NCBI RefSeq assembly: GCF_008831265.1
Contig: NZ_VTTH01000001.1
Location: 248,001-312,000 of the forward strand
Origin: Lacisediminimonas profundi
Lineage (GTDB): Bacteria; Pseudomonadota; Gammaproteobacteria; Burkholderiales; Burkholderiaceae_D
DNA length: 64,000 nucleotides
Direction: 5' to 3'
Made by a program: the position numbers and the translations under genes. Below are positions 1-9,645 of the stretch, piece after piece (positions within the stretch are counted from its first letter, which is position 1; each line of letters begins with the position of its first letter). Under the pieces are notes generated by a model that was given only the letters and a program-made list of their open reading frames with translations, did no database searches and had not been told where the DNA came from.

Positions 1-533
1 GCCAGGTCGAGATCGCTGTATTCGACACCCGCGGCACCGGCAACGGCTGGCTGCTGCCGGCGGGCCCCCTGCGTGAGCCCGCCGGGCGCATGCGCGACTT
101 CACGGTGATCAATGGCGCGGCCACGGCACCGGGCGTCGCGGGCCAGGCTTGGCGGATGTCGCTGGAACCCGGCAATGCCTGGCAACTGGCCGATCCACAG
201 CGCCGCATGCCGCTGGCGCTGCTGTGCGCCGGACGACAGGTGCTGGCCTCGGCAGGTATCGGCAATCCGGCACGTTTCTTCGACATGCTGGCGGCGATCG
301 GCCTGCAATTCCAGGCGCTGCCGCTGCCGGATCACTATGCATTCGAGCGCAATCCGTTCGAGGGGCGCCCGGAGGAGATTATCCTGATCACTGAAAAGGA
401 TGCAGTAAAATGCAGGGGCAATACTGCACTCAATGGCGATGCCCGGCTGTGGGTCGTGCCGGTCACGGCCGCGCTGGAAACCTCGCTTACTCAAAGAATT
501 CTGGAGAGACTTCGTGGATCCCCGCCTGCTTGA
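1..533 (+). CDS. lpxK: Tetraacyldisaccharide 4'-kinase, C-terminal part (5' truncated by window edge)
   Basis: The reading frame is open from the first bases and ends at the TGA at 531-533, so only about the last 177 residues are present. LpxK phosphorylates the 4' position of the lipid A disaccharide at the inner membrane. The visible part contains the conserved [14 protein letters not shown] segment near the window start and the late ITEKDAVK segment (about 390-410), both typical of LpxK. The Trm112-like gene begins inside its last codons and kdsB follows, an arrangement common in betaproteobacteria that groups envelope lipid genes. The N-terminal P-loop lies outside the window, so its integrity cannot be judged. 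Confidence 0.93.
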   Translation, partial: QVEIAVFDTRGTGNGWLLPAGPLREPAGRMRDFTVINGAATAPGVAGQAWRMSLEPGNAWQLADPQRRMPLALLCAGRQVLASAGIGNPARFFDMLAAIGLQFQALPLPDHYAFERNPFEGRPEEIILITEKDAVKCRGNTALNGDARLWVVPVTAALETSLTQRILERLRGSPPA

Positions 534-714
534 CATCCTTGTTTGCCCGATCTGCAAGCGCCCTCTTGATTACGACAAGAAGGCGCAGGAGCTGATCTGC
601 CAGCCAGACAAGCTCGCCTATCCGATTCGCGATGGCATTCCCATCATGTGGCCGGACGAAGCGCGTGACCTGCAGGCGGCATCGTTGCCCGAACTTCCCG
701 ACGCCGACGTCTAG
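514..714 (+). CDS. Trm112 family protein (small zinc-ribbon-like protein)
   Basis: A 66-residue protein starting at GTG 514, with GGAGAG at 502-507 as ribosome binding site; this start overlaps the 3' end of lpxK by 20 bases. An upstream in-frame ATG would only add residues that do not resemble the family. The N-terminal [14 protein letters not shown] with its CxxC pair, followed by [10 protein letters not shown], is the standard Trm112/YcaR signature. Eukaryotic Trm112 activates methyltransferases; the role of the bacterial homologue between lpxK and kdsB is not established. It is translationally coupled to lpxK and lies 13 bases before kdsB. Confidence 0.9.
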   Translation: MDPRLLDILVCPICKRPLDYDKKAQELICQPDKLAYPIRDGIPIMWPDEARDLQAASLPELPDADV

Positions 715-727
715 CAGGTCGCGTCGC

Positions 728-1489
728 ATGTCCTTCACCGTAATCATTCCGGCGCGGCTGGCCGCGACCCGGCTGCCCAACAAGCCACTGGCCGACATCG
801 GCGGCAAGCCCATGGTGGTGCGGGTTGCAGAGCGCGCGGCGCTTTCGGGCGCGCGCCGGGTGCTGGTTGCCACCGACCACCAGGACATTGCCGCTGCGTG
901 CCGGCAGTCTGGCATCGAGGTGCAACTGACGCGCGCGGATCATCCATCTGGCACCGACCGCATTGCCGAAGCGGCCGCGGCTATCGGATTGCCGGACGAC
1001 GAAACAGTTGTCAATGTCCAGGGTGACGAGCCGCTGCTCGATCCGGACCTGATCCGCGCCACTGCTGCGCTGGTCGGACCGCAGGTTCCGATGAGCACGG
1101 CGGCGCATCCGCTACACGAGATGGCGGACGTGCTCAATCCGAACGTGGTCAAGGTGGTGCTCGACAGCCAGTCGCGGGCGCTGTATTTTTCGCGTGCAGC
1201 CATTCCGTGGCATCGCGACGGCTATGCGCGCTCCATGGAGCAGCTGCCGCCCGGGCATGTGGTGCTGCGCCATATCGGCCTGTATGCATTTTCCCATCGG
1301 TTTCTGCGCGCTTACCCGCAGTTGCCGCCTTCGCCGCTGGAGCAGGTCGAGGCGCTTGAGCAACTGCGCGTGCTGTGGCACGGACATTCCATCGCGGTTC
1401 ATGTGACCGATCGGGTACCGCACGCAGGGGTCGATACGATCGAAGACCTGGAGCGGGTACGCCGGATCATCAGTGCTGGAATGGCCTGA
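728..1489 (+). CDS. kdsB: 3-deoxy-manno-octulosonate cytidylyltransferase (CMP-KDO synthetase)
   Basis: A 253-residue cytosolic enzyme that activates KDO with CTP for lipopolysaccharide inner-core synthesis. The start at ATG 728 gives the canonical beginning [21 protein letters not shown], whose RxxSTRLPxKxL-like loop binds the nucleotide. [12 protein letters not shown] (about residues 99-110) contains the acidic metal-binding residues. The length matches the family (about 250). It lies 13 bases after the Trm112-like gene in the same transcriptional direction, consistent with an lpxK-Trm112-kdsB operon. An inverted repeat AATGCA-N9-TGCATT (1490-1510) follows immediately; it lacks a T-tract, so it is not a convincing terminator. 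Confidence 0.96.
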   Translation: MSFTVIIPARLAATRLPNKPLADIGGKPMVVRVAERAALSGARRVLVATDHQDIAAACRQSGIEVQLTRADHPSGTDRIAEAAAAIGLPDDETVVNVQGDEPLLDPDLIRATAALVGPQVPMSTAAHPLHEMADVLNPNVVKVVLDSQSRALYFSRAAIPWHRDGYARSMEQLPPGHVVLRHIGLYAFSHRFLRAYPQLPPSPLEQVEALEQLRVLWHGHSIAVHVTDRVPHAGVDTIEDLERVRRIISAGMA

Positions 1490-1603
1490 AATGCATGAAA
1501 GCAGTGCATTCTGTGGTAAGTTTCGTGCAAAGTTTTTGTGCTACAAGACAGAATAGAAGGCACTCGGCCAAGCCGGCCGTGCCTCAATAAAATTGAAAAC
1601 TAG

Positions 1604-2275
<672 letters not shown>

Positions 2276-2282
2276 CCATGAC

Positions 2283-2310
2283 GAGCGGACCAAGTGTCCG
2301 CTCTTTTTTT
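2283..2310 (+). terminator. Rho-independent terminator after adk
   Basis: The 8-bp arms GAGCGGAC (2283-2290) and GTCCGCTC (2296-2303) enclose the loop CAAGT and are followed by seven T residues. Confidence 0.92.
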
Positions 2311-2500
2311 GTTTGCTCCATCTCCAGAACATGAATTAACCCCGGAAGCGGCCAGCACGATCGGGAACGATTGCTGAAAGCAGGTTCGCTGCACAGGGAG
2401 CGGGAAGTTGTTGCAGTTCGCGGTATCGGCGCGGCCTTCAAGGCGGCGGCGGGCAATGTGGCTGTAGTAAAACTTTGTCGTCAAAAAAGGAGGAGTCGAA

Positions 2501-4657
2501 ATGGCAGCAGCAGGTTTGTGGTTGGCCGTCGCATGCGGTTTGATCGCTGTGATCTACGGTTTGGTCTCGCGCAGCTGGATCCTGAAGCAGGATCCCGGCA
2601 ATCCCCGCATGCAGGAAATCGCAGCGGCGATTCAACAAGGGGCGGCGGCTTACCTGGCGCGCCAGTACCGGACCATTGCCATCGTCGGCGTGGCCCTGTT
2701 CCTCATCATTGCCTTCGTGCCTGGCCTGGGCATGTCGACTGCGGTCGGCTTCCTGGTGGGTGCGGTTCTCTCCGGTGCTTGTGGCTTCATCGGCATGAAT
2801 GTTTCGGTGCGTGCCAACGTGCGTACCGCGCAGGCTGCAAACACCGGGATGAACGAGGCCCTCAACGTCGCTTTCCGTGGCGGCGCCATCACCGGCATGC
2901 TGGTGGTTGGACTAGGCTTGCTGGGCGTGACGATTTTTTACTGGGTGCTGACTGCCAGCGCACCGCATGGCGCCGGTTACACGGTGAGCCAGCATGACGT
3001 GATCAAGCCGTTGATCGGGCTTGCGTTCGGTGCGTCGCTGATCTCCATCTTCGCCCGACTGGGTGGCGGCATCTTCACCAAGGGTGCTGACGTCGGCGCT
3101 GACCTGGTCGGCAAGGTCGAGGCCGGCATTCCGGAGGACGACCCCCGCAATCCGGCGGTGATCGCCGATAACGTCGGCGACAACGTCGGCGATTGCGCGG
3201 GCATGGCGGCCGACCTGTTCGAGACCTATGTCGTCACGCTGATCGCGACGATGCTGCTCGGCACGCTGATGATCAAGGGCTTCGAGACCCAGGCCGCGAT
3301 CTATCCGCTGATGCTGGGCGGGGTTTCGATCATCGCCTCCATCATCGGCTGCTCGATGGTCAAGGCGCAGCCGGGCAAGAAGATCATGTCGGCCCTTTAC
3401 ACCGGATTGTGGTGGGCTGCCGGTCTGTCGCTGATCGGCTTTGCCGCGGTCACCTGGACCGTCCTGCCCGCCGAGATGCGCGTGCCGATGATGGGTTCGG
3501 CGGTAGTCGGCATCGTCCTCACCGGACTGATGGTGTACATCACCGAGTACTACACCGGCACCGACTTCAAGCCGGTCCAGCACGTGGCACAGGCATCCAC
3601 CACCGGTCATGGCACCAACATCATCGCCGGCCTCGGCGTATCGATGAAGTCGACTGCATGGCCGGTGCTGGCGGTGTGCGCGGCCATCCTCACCTCCTAT
3701 TCGCTGGGCGGCCTGTATGGCATTGCGATTGCTGCCACCGCGATGCTGTCGATGGCCGGCATCATTGTCGCACTCGACGCCTATGGCCCGATCACCGACA
3801 ATGCTGGCGGCATTGCCGAAATGGCCGGCATGCCTGATTCGGTTCGCGCCATCACCGATCCGCTCGACGCCGTCGGCAATACCACCAAGGCCGTGACCAA
3901 AGGCTATGCGATCGGCTCCGCCGGCCTGGCCGCGCTGGTGCTGTTTGCCGACTACACGCATGCGCTGGAAGCAGTCGGTAAGTCGGTGTCCTTCGACCTG
4001 TCCGAGCCGCGGGTGATCGTCGGCCTGTTCATCGGCGGACTGATTCCTTACCTGTTCGGCGCCATGGCGATGGAGGCAGTCGGCCGTGCCGCAGGCGCGG
4101 TGGTGGTCGAGGTGCGCCGGCAGTTCCGCGACATCAAGGGCATCATGGACGGTTCCGGCAAGCCGGAATACGACAAGGCGGTCGACATGCTCACTTCCGC
4201 AGCCATCAAGGAAATGATCGTGCCCTCGCTGCTGCCGGTAGTGGTGCCTATCCTGGTCGGCATGCTGCTCGGGCCCGCTGCGCTGGGTGGCCTGTTGATG
4301 GGTGCGATCATCACCGGCATCTTCGTCGCCATCTCGATGACGACTGGCGGCGGCGCCTGGGACAACGCCAAGAAATATATCGAAGACGGCCACCACGGCG
4401 GCAAGGGTTCGGAAGCGCACAAGGCTGCCGTCACCGGCGACACCGTGGGCGATCCGTACAAGGACACTGCAGGTCCGGCAGTGAACCCGCTGATCAAGAT
4501 CATCAACATCGTTGCACTGCTGATCGTGCCGCTGTTGCCGGCTGCCGCCCCGGCCATTGCCGGGCATGGGGTATCGAAACCGGCGGCGGTCACGGCGCCG
4601 GCCGCAACTGCCCCTGCGCTTGCGATTCCTGCCAGCGGTGCCGCAGCCGCAAAGTAA
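2501..4657 (+). CDS. hppA: Membrane-bound proton-pumping pyrophosphatase, K+-independent type
   Basis: A 718-residue integral membrane protein with about 16 hydrophobic segments that couples PPi hydrolysis to proton translocation. The hallmark [11 protein letters not shown] begins near residue 197, followed by a second acidic cluster ([19 protein letters not shown]). At GNTTKA (residues 459-464) the diagnostic position is Lys463; family knowledge assigns Lys here to the K+-independent H+-PPases and Ala to K+-dependent ones. The start is supported by AAGGAGGAG at 2487-2495. The C-terminus has an Ala/Pro-rich tail of about 40 residues beyond the usual end. A UUCG-loop terminator follows. Confidence 0.96.
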   Translation: MAAAGLWLAVACGLIAVIYGLVSRSWILKQDPGNPRMQEIAAAIQQGAAAYLARQYRTIAIVGVALFLIIAFVPGLGMSTAVGFLVGAVLSGACGFIGMNVSVRANVRTAQAANTGMNEALNVAFRGGAITGMLVVGLGLLGVTIFYWVLTASAPHGAGYTVSQHDVIKPLIGLAFGASLISIFARLGGGIFTKGADVGADLVGKVEAGIPEDDPRNPAVIADNVGDNVGDCAGMAADLFETYVVTLIATMLLGTLMIKGFETQAAIYPLMLGGVSIIASIIGCSMVKAQPGKKIMSALYTGLWWAAGLSLIGFAAVTWTVLPAEMRVPMMGSAVVGIVLTGLMVYITEYYTGTDFKPVQHVAQASTTGHGTNIIAGLGVSMKSTAWPVLAVCAAILTSYSLGGLYGIAIAATAMLSMAGIIVALDAYGPITDNAGGIAEMAGMPDSVRAITDPLDAVGNTTKAVTKGYAIGSAGLAALVLFADYTHALEAVGKSVSFDLSEPRVIVGLFIGGLIPYLFGAMAMEAVGRAAGAVVVEVRRQFRDIKGIMDGSGKPEYDKAVDMLTSAAIKEMIVPSLLPVVVPILVGMLLGPAALGGLLMGAIITGIFVAISMTTGGGAWDNAKKYIEDGHHGGKGSEAHKAAVTGDTVGDPYKDTAGPAVNPLIKIINIVALLIVPLLPAAAPAIAGHGVSKPAAVTAPAATAPALAIPASGAAAAK

Positions 4658-4672
4658 AGGCTGCGGTTCTGG

Positions 4673-4700
4673 AAAAAGGCAGCTTCGGCTGCCTTTTTTG
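4673..4700 (+). terminator. Rho-independent terminator after hppA (TTCG tetraloop)
   Basis: AAAGGCAGC and GCTGCCTTT arms close a stable TTCG tetraloop (4684-4687) and are followed by a run of six T. Confidence 0.94.
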
Positions 4701-4765
4701 TTGGCGCGGACGGTGGCACAATCCGGTAGTACACGGATTTTTTTCAAAGTAGAACAGAGGAAACA

Positions 4766-5524
4766 ATGCAAATTCAGGACAATGTGTTCATCGTCACCGG
4801 CGGCGCATCCGGACTCGGTGCCGAGACCGCCCGCATGGTGGTGAAAAACGGTGGCAAGGTGGTGCTGGCCGATGTGCAGGTGGAGCCGGGCCAGAAGCTG
4901 GCTGCGGAACTGAACGGCAAGTTCGTCAAGTGCGATGTCACGTCCGAGGCAGACGGCCTGGCAGCAGTGGCGGCGGCCCTGTCGCTGGGCAATCTGCGCG
5001 GACTGATCAACTGCGCCGGCGTCGCCCCTGCCGTACGCACGCTGGGCAAGGATGGCCCGCATCCGCTGGACGTGTTCCAGCGCACGATCAACATCAACAT
5101 CGTCGGCACCTTCAACATGTCTCGCCTGGCGGCAGATGCGATGGCGAAACAGGATGCGACTGCGGATGGCGAGCGCGGCGTGATCATCAACACCGCGTCG
5201 GTGGCCGCCTACGACGGACAGATCGGCCAGACCGCCTATGGCGCCTCCAAGGCCGCGGTGGCCGGGCTGACCCTGCCGATGGCGCGCGACCTGTCGCGCA
5301 ACGGCATCCGCGTGATGACGATCGCACCAGGCATATTCGAGACCCCGATGTTGCTCGGCATGCCGCAGGAAGTGCAGGACGCGCTGGGCCGCATGGTGCC
5401 GTTCCCGCCGCGCCTGGGAAAGCCGGCGGAATACGCGCATCTGGCCAAGGCCATCATCGAGAACTGCATGCTGAACGGCGAAGTGATTCGGCTGGACGGC
5501 GCCATCCGCATGCAGCCCAAGTAA
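4766..5524 (+). CDS. Short-chain dehydrogenase/reductase, 3-hydroxyacyl-CoA dehydrogenase type-2-like
   Basis: A 252-residue classical SDR. The Rossmann motif TGGASGLG lies at residues 11-18, NCAG near residue 88, and the catalytic set is Ser145, Tyr158 and Lys162 (TAYGASKAAV). Overall layout, including the RLGKPAEYAHL segment near the C-terminus, resembles the HSD17B10-like group that oxidises 3-hydroxyacyl-CoA or hydroxysteroids with NAD+. The real substrate cannot be read from sequence. The gene is bounded by terminators on both sides, so it appears monocistronic. AGAGGAA upstream of ATG 4766 supports the start. Confidence 0.88.
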   Translation: MQIQDNVFIVTGGASGLGAETARMVVKNGGKVVLADVQVEPGQKLAAELNGKFVKCDVTSEADGLAAVAAALSLGNLRGLINCAGVAPAVRTLGKDGPHPLDVFQRTININIVGTFNMSRLAADAMAKQDATADGERGVIINTASVAAYDGQIGQTAYGASKAAVAGLTLPMARDLSRNGIRVMTIAPGIFETPMLLGMPQEVQDALGRMVPFPPRLGKPAEYAHLAKAIIENCMLNGEVIRLDGAIRMQPK

Positions 5525-5540
5525 GGAAAGCTGCAGCGTC

Positions 5541-5589
5541 GGCAACCGGCAACCGGCAACCGGCTACCGGCTACCGCCAACCGGCAAGC
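5541..5589. repeat. Tandem 7-bp repeat, seven imperfect copies
   Basis: Three copies of GGCAACC are followed by two of GGCTACC, one GCCAACC and one GGCAAGC. The last copy merges with the terminator stem. The array is non-coding, lying between the SDR gene and ggt. Such an array is prone to slippage. Confidence 0.85.
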
Positions 5590-5616
5590 AGGCAAGCGTG
5601 CTGCTTGCCTTTTCAT
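5583..5616 (+). terminator. Probable terminator after the SDR gene
   Basis: GGCAAGC (5583-5589, again 5591-5597) can pair with GCTTGCC (5603-5609), followed by TTTTCATTTT. Two alternative 5' arms are possible because the arm sequence is duplicated. Confidence 0.75.
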
Positions 5617-5631
5617 TTTCAGGGAGAAGCA

Positions 5632-7413
5632 ATGCTGCGACGCCTGGGCGCCGTCGTCCTGTCGTGCCTGTCCTTGCTGGCCGTATCCGGCTGCGCGCTT
5701 GCGCCGGTCGCCCCGGAGGCGGGAGCGCCGGAGGCCGCGAGCGGCTGGACAGCGAAGCCGGGTTGGCCAGCGCGCAAGTTCATTGCGGTCGCCGCGCATC
5801 CGCTGGCCACCCGCGCAGGCTACGAGATACTCGGCGAAGGCGGCTCTGCGGTGGACGCCGCCATCGCGATCCAGATGGTGCTGACGCTGGTCGAGCCGCA
5901 ATCGTCCGGCATCGGCGGCGGCGCATTCCTGCTGCATGCCAACGCCCGCGAGGTGCAGGCATGGGATGGCAGGGAAAGCGCGCCGCGGCGCGCGACGCAA
6001 GGTCTGTTCCTGCAATCCGATGGACGGCCGATGGGTTTCGCCGAGGCGACAGTCGGCGGGAGATCGGTCGGCACGCCGGGCGTGCTGCGCATGCTGGAGC
6101 AGGCTCACCGCGAGCACGGCCGCGTGCCCTGGGCGCGCTTGTTCCTTCCAGCAATCCGGCTGGCCGAACAGGGTTTCCCGGTCAGTGCGCGGCTGGCAGC
6201 CCTGCTCAAGCGGGACCGGGGCCTGCGCGAGGACAGCGAGGCCGGCAGCTATTTCTTCGGCCCGGACGGGCAAGCGCGCCCGGCCGGATACCTGCTGAAG
6301 AACCCGGCGCTGGCGCGCAGCCTGCAGCGTATTGCAGGGGAGGGAGCGGATGCTTTCTATCGCGGCCAAATCGCCGCCGCCATGGTGGCAAAGGTGGCAT
6401 CGCATCCGCGCAATCCGGGCCTATTGCGCGAAGATGACTTGATGTCCTACCGGGCGCTCAAGCGCGAGCCGCTGTGCGGCGAGTATCGACAGTGGCGCGT
6501 GTGTGGCATGCCGCCGCCATCTTCAGGTGGCATCGCCATCCTGCAAATGCTCGGCATGCTGGAGACGACAGCGATTGCCCGGCTCGGTCCAATTTCCGGG
6601 CAGCCGCAGCAGCAGGCCGTGCACCTGTTCGCCGAGGCGGGACGCCTGGCGTTTGCAGACCGCGCCCGTTATGTCGCCGACACCGACTTCGTGCCACTGC
6701 CCGGCGGCAGTCCGGTCGCGCTGCTCGACAAGGCCTATCTTGCACGACGCTCGTCGATGATCGGTGATACATCCCTCGGCACCGCCGCCGCGGGCAGGCC
6801 GCTTGCGGCGCCAGTGGCGATGGGGCAGGATCAGTCGCCCGGCTTGCCATCCACCTCGCATATCTCGGTGGTGGATGCCGATGGCAATGCCGTGACGATG
6901 ACGACCAGCATCGAGCGCGCTTTCGGCTCCCGGCTGATGGTCAACGGCTTTTTGCTGAATAATCAGTTGACCGACTTCTCCTTCCTGCCGGCAGACCGCG
7001 ACGGGCCGATTGCAAACCGGGTCGAGCCGGGCAAGCGTCCCCGCAGTGCCATGTCGCCGACACTCGTGTTCGACCGGAGCACAGGCGAGCTGGTGCTGGC
7101 GATCGGCTCTCCGGGCGGGCCTGCCATCATCAATTACGTCGCCAAGGCGCTGGTAGGGGTGCTCGACTGGGGGCTGGATGTACAGCAGGCGATCGACCTG
7201 CCCAACTTCGGCAGCCGCAACGGACCGACTGAGCTGGAAGCGGGGCGATTCCCTCCCGGGTTCGCTGATTCCCTGCGCGCGCGCGGGCACGCGGTGGTGT
7301 CAATCGAGCAGACTTCCGGCCTGCACGGGATCCAGCGCATGAAGCGCGGGCGCGGCGAGCAGTGGTTCGCCGGCGCCGACCCGCGCCGCGAAGGCGTGGC
7401 AATGGGGGAGTGA
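5632..7413 (+). CDS. ggt: Gamma-glutamyltranspeptidase, lipoprotein form
   Basis: A 593-residue Ntn-hydrolase precursor that cleaves gamma-glutamyl bonds (glutathione and similar) in the periplasm. The start ATG 5632 follows AGGGAGAAG and gives a lipoprotein signal peptide with lipobox LAVSGC, so the enzyme is probably membrane-anchored; many Ggt proteins are instead soluble. The autoprocessing site is the Thr of TSHISVVDADGN (about residue 408), which becomes the N-terminal nucleophile of the small subunit. SSGIGGGAF and the WDGRESAPR segment belong to the large-subunit active site. The length is as expected. It stands alone between a terminator and the patatin gene. Confidence 0.95.
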   Translation: MLRRLGAVVLSCLSLLAVSGCALAPVAPEAGAPEAASGWTAKPGWPARKFIAVAAHPLATRAGYEILGEGGSAVDAAIAIQMVLTLVEPQSSGIGGGAFLLHANAREVQAWDGRESAPRRATQGLFLQSDGRPMGFAEATVGGRSVGTPGVLRMLEQAHREHGRVPWARLFLPAIRLAEQGFPVSARLAALLKRDRGLREDSEAGSYFFGPDGQARPAGYLLKNPALARSLQRIAGEGADAFYRGQIAAAMVAKVASHPRNPGLLREDDLMSYRALKREPLCGEYRQWRVCGMPPPSSGGIAILQMLGMLETTAIARLGPISGQPQQQAVHLFAEAGRLAFADRARYVADTDFVPLPGGSPVALLDKAYLARRSSMIGDTSLGTAAAGRPLAAPVAMGQDQSPGLPSTSHISVVDADGNAVTMTTSIERAFGSRLMVNGFLLNNQLTDFSFLPADRDGPIANRVEPGKRPRSAMSPTLVFDRSTGELVLAIGSPGGPAIINYVAKALVGVLDWGLDVQQAIDLPNFGSRNGPTELEAGRFPPGFADSLRARGHAVVSIEQTSGLHGIQRMKRGRGEQWFAGADPRREGVAMGE

Positions 7414-7511
7414 GCCGGATGGCGATGGCATGCCGCTCTCCAAATCGAGATGTGGGTAAGCCCAAGTCAATACCGGTGGGCATTTCCCCAAGTGACTGCT
7501 AACCTGTCCGC

Positions 7512-8708
7512 ATGCAGGCAAAGACCGGATTGATATTGAGCGGAGGCGGGGCGCGGGCGGCCTATCAGGTCGGCGTGCTGAAGGCGGTCGCCGCTATCCT
7601 TGACGAGGCCGGATGGGATCGTTCGATCAATCCGTTCCCGATCATCTGCGGCACCTCTGCCGGCGCTCTCAATGCGGCCGGACTGGCGTGCCGGGCCGAT
7701 GATTTCGGCGATGCGATCGAACGACTGGCCTCAGTGTGGGAGCATTTTCGCGCGGAGCAGGTGTACCGGGCCGATTCGCTCGGCGTGCTGCGCTCCGGCG
7801 CACGCTGGCTGTCCCTGCTTTCCTTCGGTTGGCTGCTGCGGCGCTGGCATGCCAGCCCGCCGGCGTCGTTGCTCGATAACACGCCGCTGGTAAGCCTGTT
7901 GCACCGGCTGCTGGACCTTCCGCGCCTGGACGCAGCCCTTGAGTCCGGCGCGCTGGAAGCGCTGGCGGTGTCCGCATCGTCCTATACCTCGGGCGCGCAC
8001 CACACGTTCTACCAGTCGCGCGGCGGCATCGTGCCGTGGCAGCGATCGCAGCGGGTGGCAGAGGCGACCCGGATAAGCGTCGAACACTTGCTGGCATCGG
8101 CCGCGATCCCGCTGATCTTTCCGTCGATACCGCTTTATCGCGATGGCCGCTGCGAATACTTTGGCGACGGCTCGATGCGGCAGTTGTCGCCGATCTCGCC
8201 GGCTATCCACCTCGGCGCGGATCGGCTGCTGGTGATCGGGGCCGGCCGGCTGGTGGAGCCGGCCCGCGCCCTGCCGGAGCGGGCGCCCTATCCGACTCTG
8301 GCGCAGATAGGCGGTCACGCCTTGTCGGGAATATTCCTGGATGCGCTGGCGATCGACATCGAGCGCTCGAAACGCATCAACCATACGCTGTCGCTGATGA
8401 CCGCCGAACAACGCGCCGGGACCGATCTGCGTCAGGTCGAGATGCTGGTGATTTCGCCGTCCGAACGGCTCGACGACATCGCCTCCCGCCATGTGCATCA
8501 CCTGCCGCGACCGGTGCGCACGCTGCTCGCCGGCGTTGGCGGTACGGAATTGCGCGGCGCTGCCCTGGCGTCGTACCTGCTGTTCGAGGAGAGTTACACC
8601 AGGGAGCTGGTCGCTCTCGGGGTGCAGGACGCCATGGGCAAGCGGGATGAAGTCATGGCATTTTTTGACATCGGGATGTCGAGACAGGCAACGCGCCGGA
8701 CCGGCTAG
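7512..8708 (+). CDS. Patatin-like phospholipase
   Basis: A 398-residue Ser-Asp dyad lipase-like protein. The oxyanion-hole motif GGGARAAY lies at residues 11-18, the nucleophile Ser49 is in GTSAG, and the dyad Asp219 is in FGDGS. No signal peptide is visible, so it is probably cytosolic or peripherally membrane-bound. The C-terminal 150 residues contain a segment (SGIFLDALAIDIERSKRIN) typical of the bacterial patatin/DUF3336-like proteins. The substrate is unknown. It converges with the downstream minus-strand gene over a 33-base gap. Confidence 0.9.
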   Translation: MQAKTGLILSGGGARAAYQVGVLKAVAAILDEAGWDRSINPFPIICGTSAGALNAAGLACRADDFGDAIERLASVWEHFRAEQVYRADSLGVLRSGARWLSLLSFGWLLRRWHASPPASLLDNTPLVSLLHRLLDLPRLDAALESGALEALAVSASSYTSGAHHTFYQSRGGIVPWQRSQRVAEATRISVEHLLASAAIPLIFPSIPLYRDGRCEYFGDGSMRQLSPISPAIHLGADRLLVIGAGRLVEPARALPERAPYPTLAQIGGHALSGIFLDALAIDIERSKRINHTLSLMTAEQRAGTDLRQVEMLVISPSERLDDIASRHVHHLPRPVRTLLAGVGGTELRGAALASYLLFEESYTRELVALGVQDAMGKRDEVMAFFDIGMSRQATRRTG

Positions 8709-8741
8709 CGGTCATGCCGGCCGGCGCGGTTCCGGCTATGG

Positions 8742-9104
8742 TCAGCGGTGACCGTGCCTGTATTCATCGCGGTCGTGGCCATGACCGCGGCCGCGGCCAT
8801 GATCCCAGCGCTCGTGCCTGTGGTGACGGTGGCCTTCCCAGCCAGGACGGCCGTAATAGGCGACCGGCGGGTAGTAAGGTCCAGGCGCTGCCACGTAGAC
8901 CGGACGCGGCCGCATGATTACCGGCGCAGGGTAAGCGACCGGCGCCGGGGCATAGACCACCGGCGGTCCGTAGGACGGTCCGTGGCTGCCGACGTTGATG
9001 GACCAGCTGACATCAGGATAAGCTTGCGCCTGCGCGCCCGATGCCATACCGAGCAGGATGGCGGCGCCGGCGGAGCCGATAAGAAGTTTGAAGACGTTTT
9101 TCAT
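8742..9104 (-). CDS. Secreted Pro/Tyr-rich protein with His-rich tail
   Basis: A 120-residue protein with a clear signal peptide (MKNVFKLL through about residue 26, ending SGAQA). The start is the ATG at 9104, preceded by AGGAAA. The mature part is a YPAPV/YAPAP-type Pro-Tyr-rich segment followed by a tail with about ten histidines interleaved with Arg, Gly and Asp. Similar small exported proteins are common in Burkholderiales but uncharacterised. A metal-binding or envelope role is possible from the His-rich tail, but this is an inference only. Confidence 0.8.
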   Translation of the reverse strand: MKNVFKLLIGSAGAAILLGMASGAQAQAYPDVSWSINVGSHGPSYGPPVVYAPAPVAYPAPVIMRPRPVYVAAPGPYYPPVAYYGRPGWEGHRHHRHERWDHGRGRGHGHDRDEYRHGHR

Positions 9105-9189
9105 GGCATTTCCTTTCGTTGTCTGCACAGTCATTAAACGCCCCAGCCCGGGGAAGTGTCACCCTTGAACCAGTAAGAACAGAAACAAT

Positions 9190-9642
9190 ATGTGTCAGGA
9201 AACGCCAGCAAGGTCGATCGAATGCTCGGGAGCAAGAGCCCGTCGCGCCAGCCAAAAATGGGGCAGGGGCTGGGCCACGGCTTTGCTGACAGCGTGCGTG
9301 GGGCTTCTGCTGCTATTGAATTTGTGCGCTGCAATGGCGAGGGCCACACCCGATGTGACGGTAATCGAATGGCAACAACTTCCGGCCGAAGCACGGGAGG
9401 TTGTCAGGCTGATCCGGCAGGGCGGGCCTTTCCCCTATGCCAAGGATGGAAGCGTTTTTGGCAACTACGAAGGGGTTTTGCCAAAGCAAAAGCGGGGGTA
9501 TTATCACGAGTTCACCGTAAAAACGCCCGGACTGTCCAGTCGCGGTGCCCGCCGGATTGTGGTCGGCGGTGACTGGAAGACCTCCCGCGAACTGTATTAC
9601 ACGGGTAATCACTATGCGTCATTTCAACGCATCAAAGAGTAA
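9190..9642 (+). CDS. Secreted barnase-like guanyl-specific ribonuclease
   Basis: A 150-residue protein with a basic N-terminus and a hydrophobic segment (about residues 29-50, ending AAMARA) that would act as a signal peptide, then a compact RNase N1/T1 (barnase) domain. The barnase catalytic residues can be aligned: Glu107 in YYHEF, Arg121/122 in GARRIV and His141 in NHYASF, together with FGNYEGVLP and YYTG. Barnase family enzymes cleave RNA 3' of G. The barstar-type inhibitor gene begins 3 bases after the stop, the classical enzyme-inhibitor arrangement. No polymorphic-toxin delivery domain is present, so simple secretion is likely. Confidence 0.88.
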   Translation: MCQETPARSIECSGARARRASQKWGRGWATALLTACVGLLLLLNLCAAMARATPDVTVIEWQQLPAEAREVVRLIRQGGPFPYAKDGSVFGNYEGVLPKQKRGYYHEFTVKTPGLSSRGARRIVVGGDWKTSRELYYTGNHYASFQRIKE

Positions 9643-9645
9643 GAA

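Noticed and set aside
1490-1510. Inverted repeat AATGCA-N9-TGCATT after kdsB as a terminator
   Set aside because: Short arms and no T-run; could equally be a chance symmetry.
2912-5545. 877-codon open frame antisense to hppA and the SDR gene
   Set aside because: Its translation is Arg/His/Gly-rich with no family features, and it mirrors two well-supported genes; high-GC codon bias creates such antisense frames.
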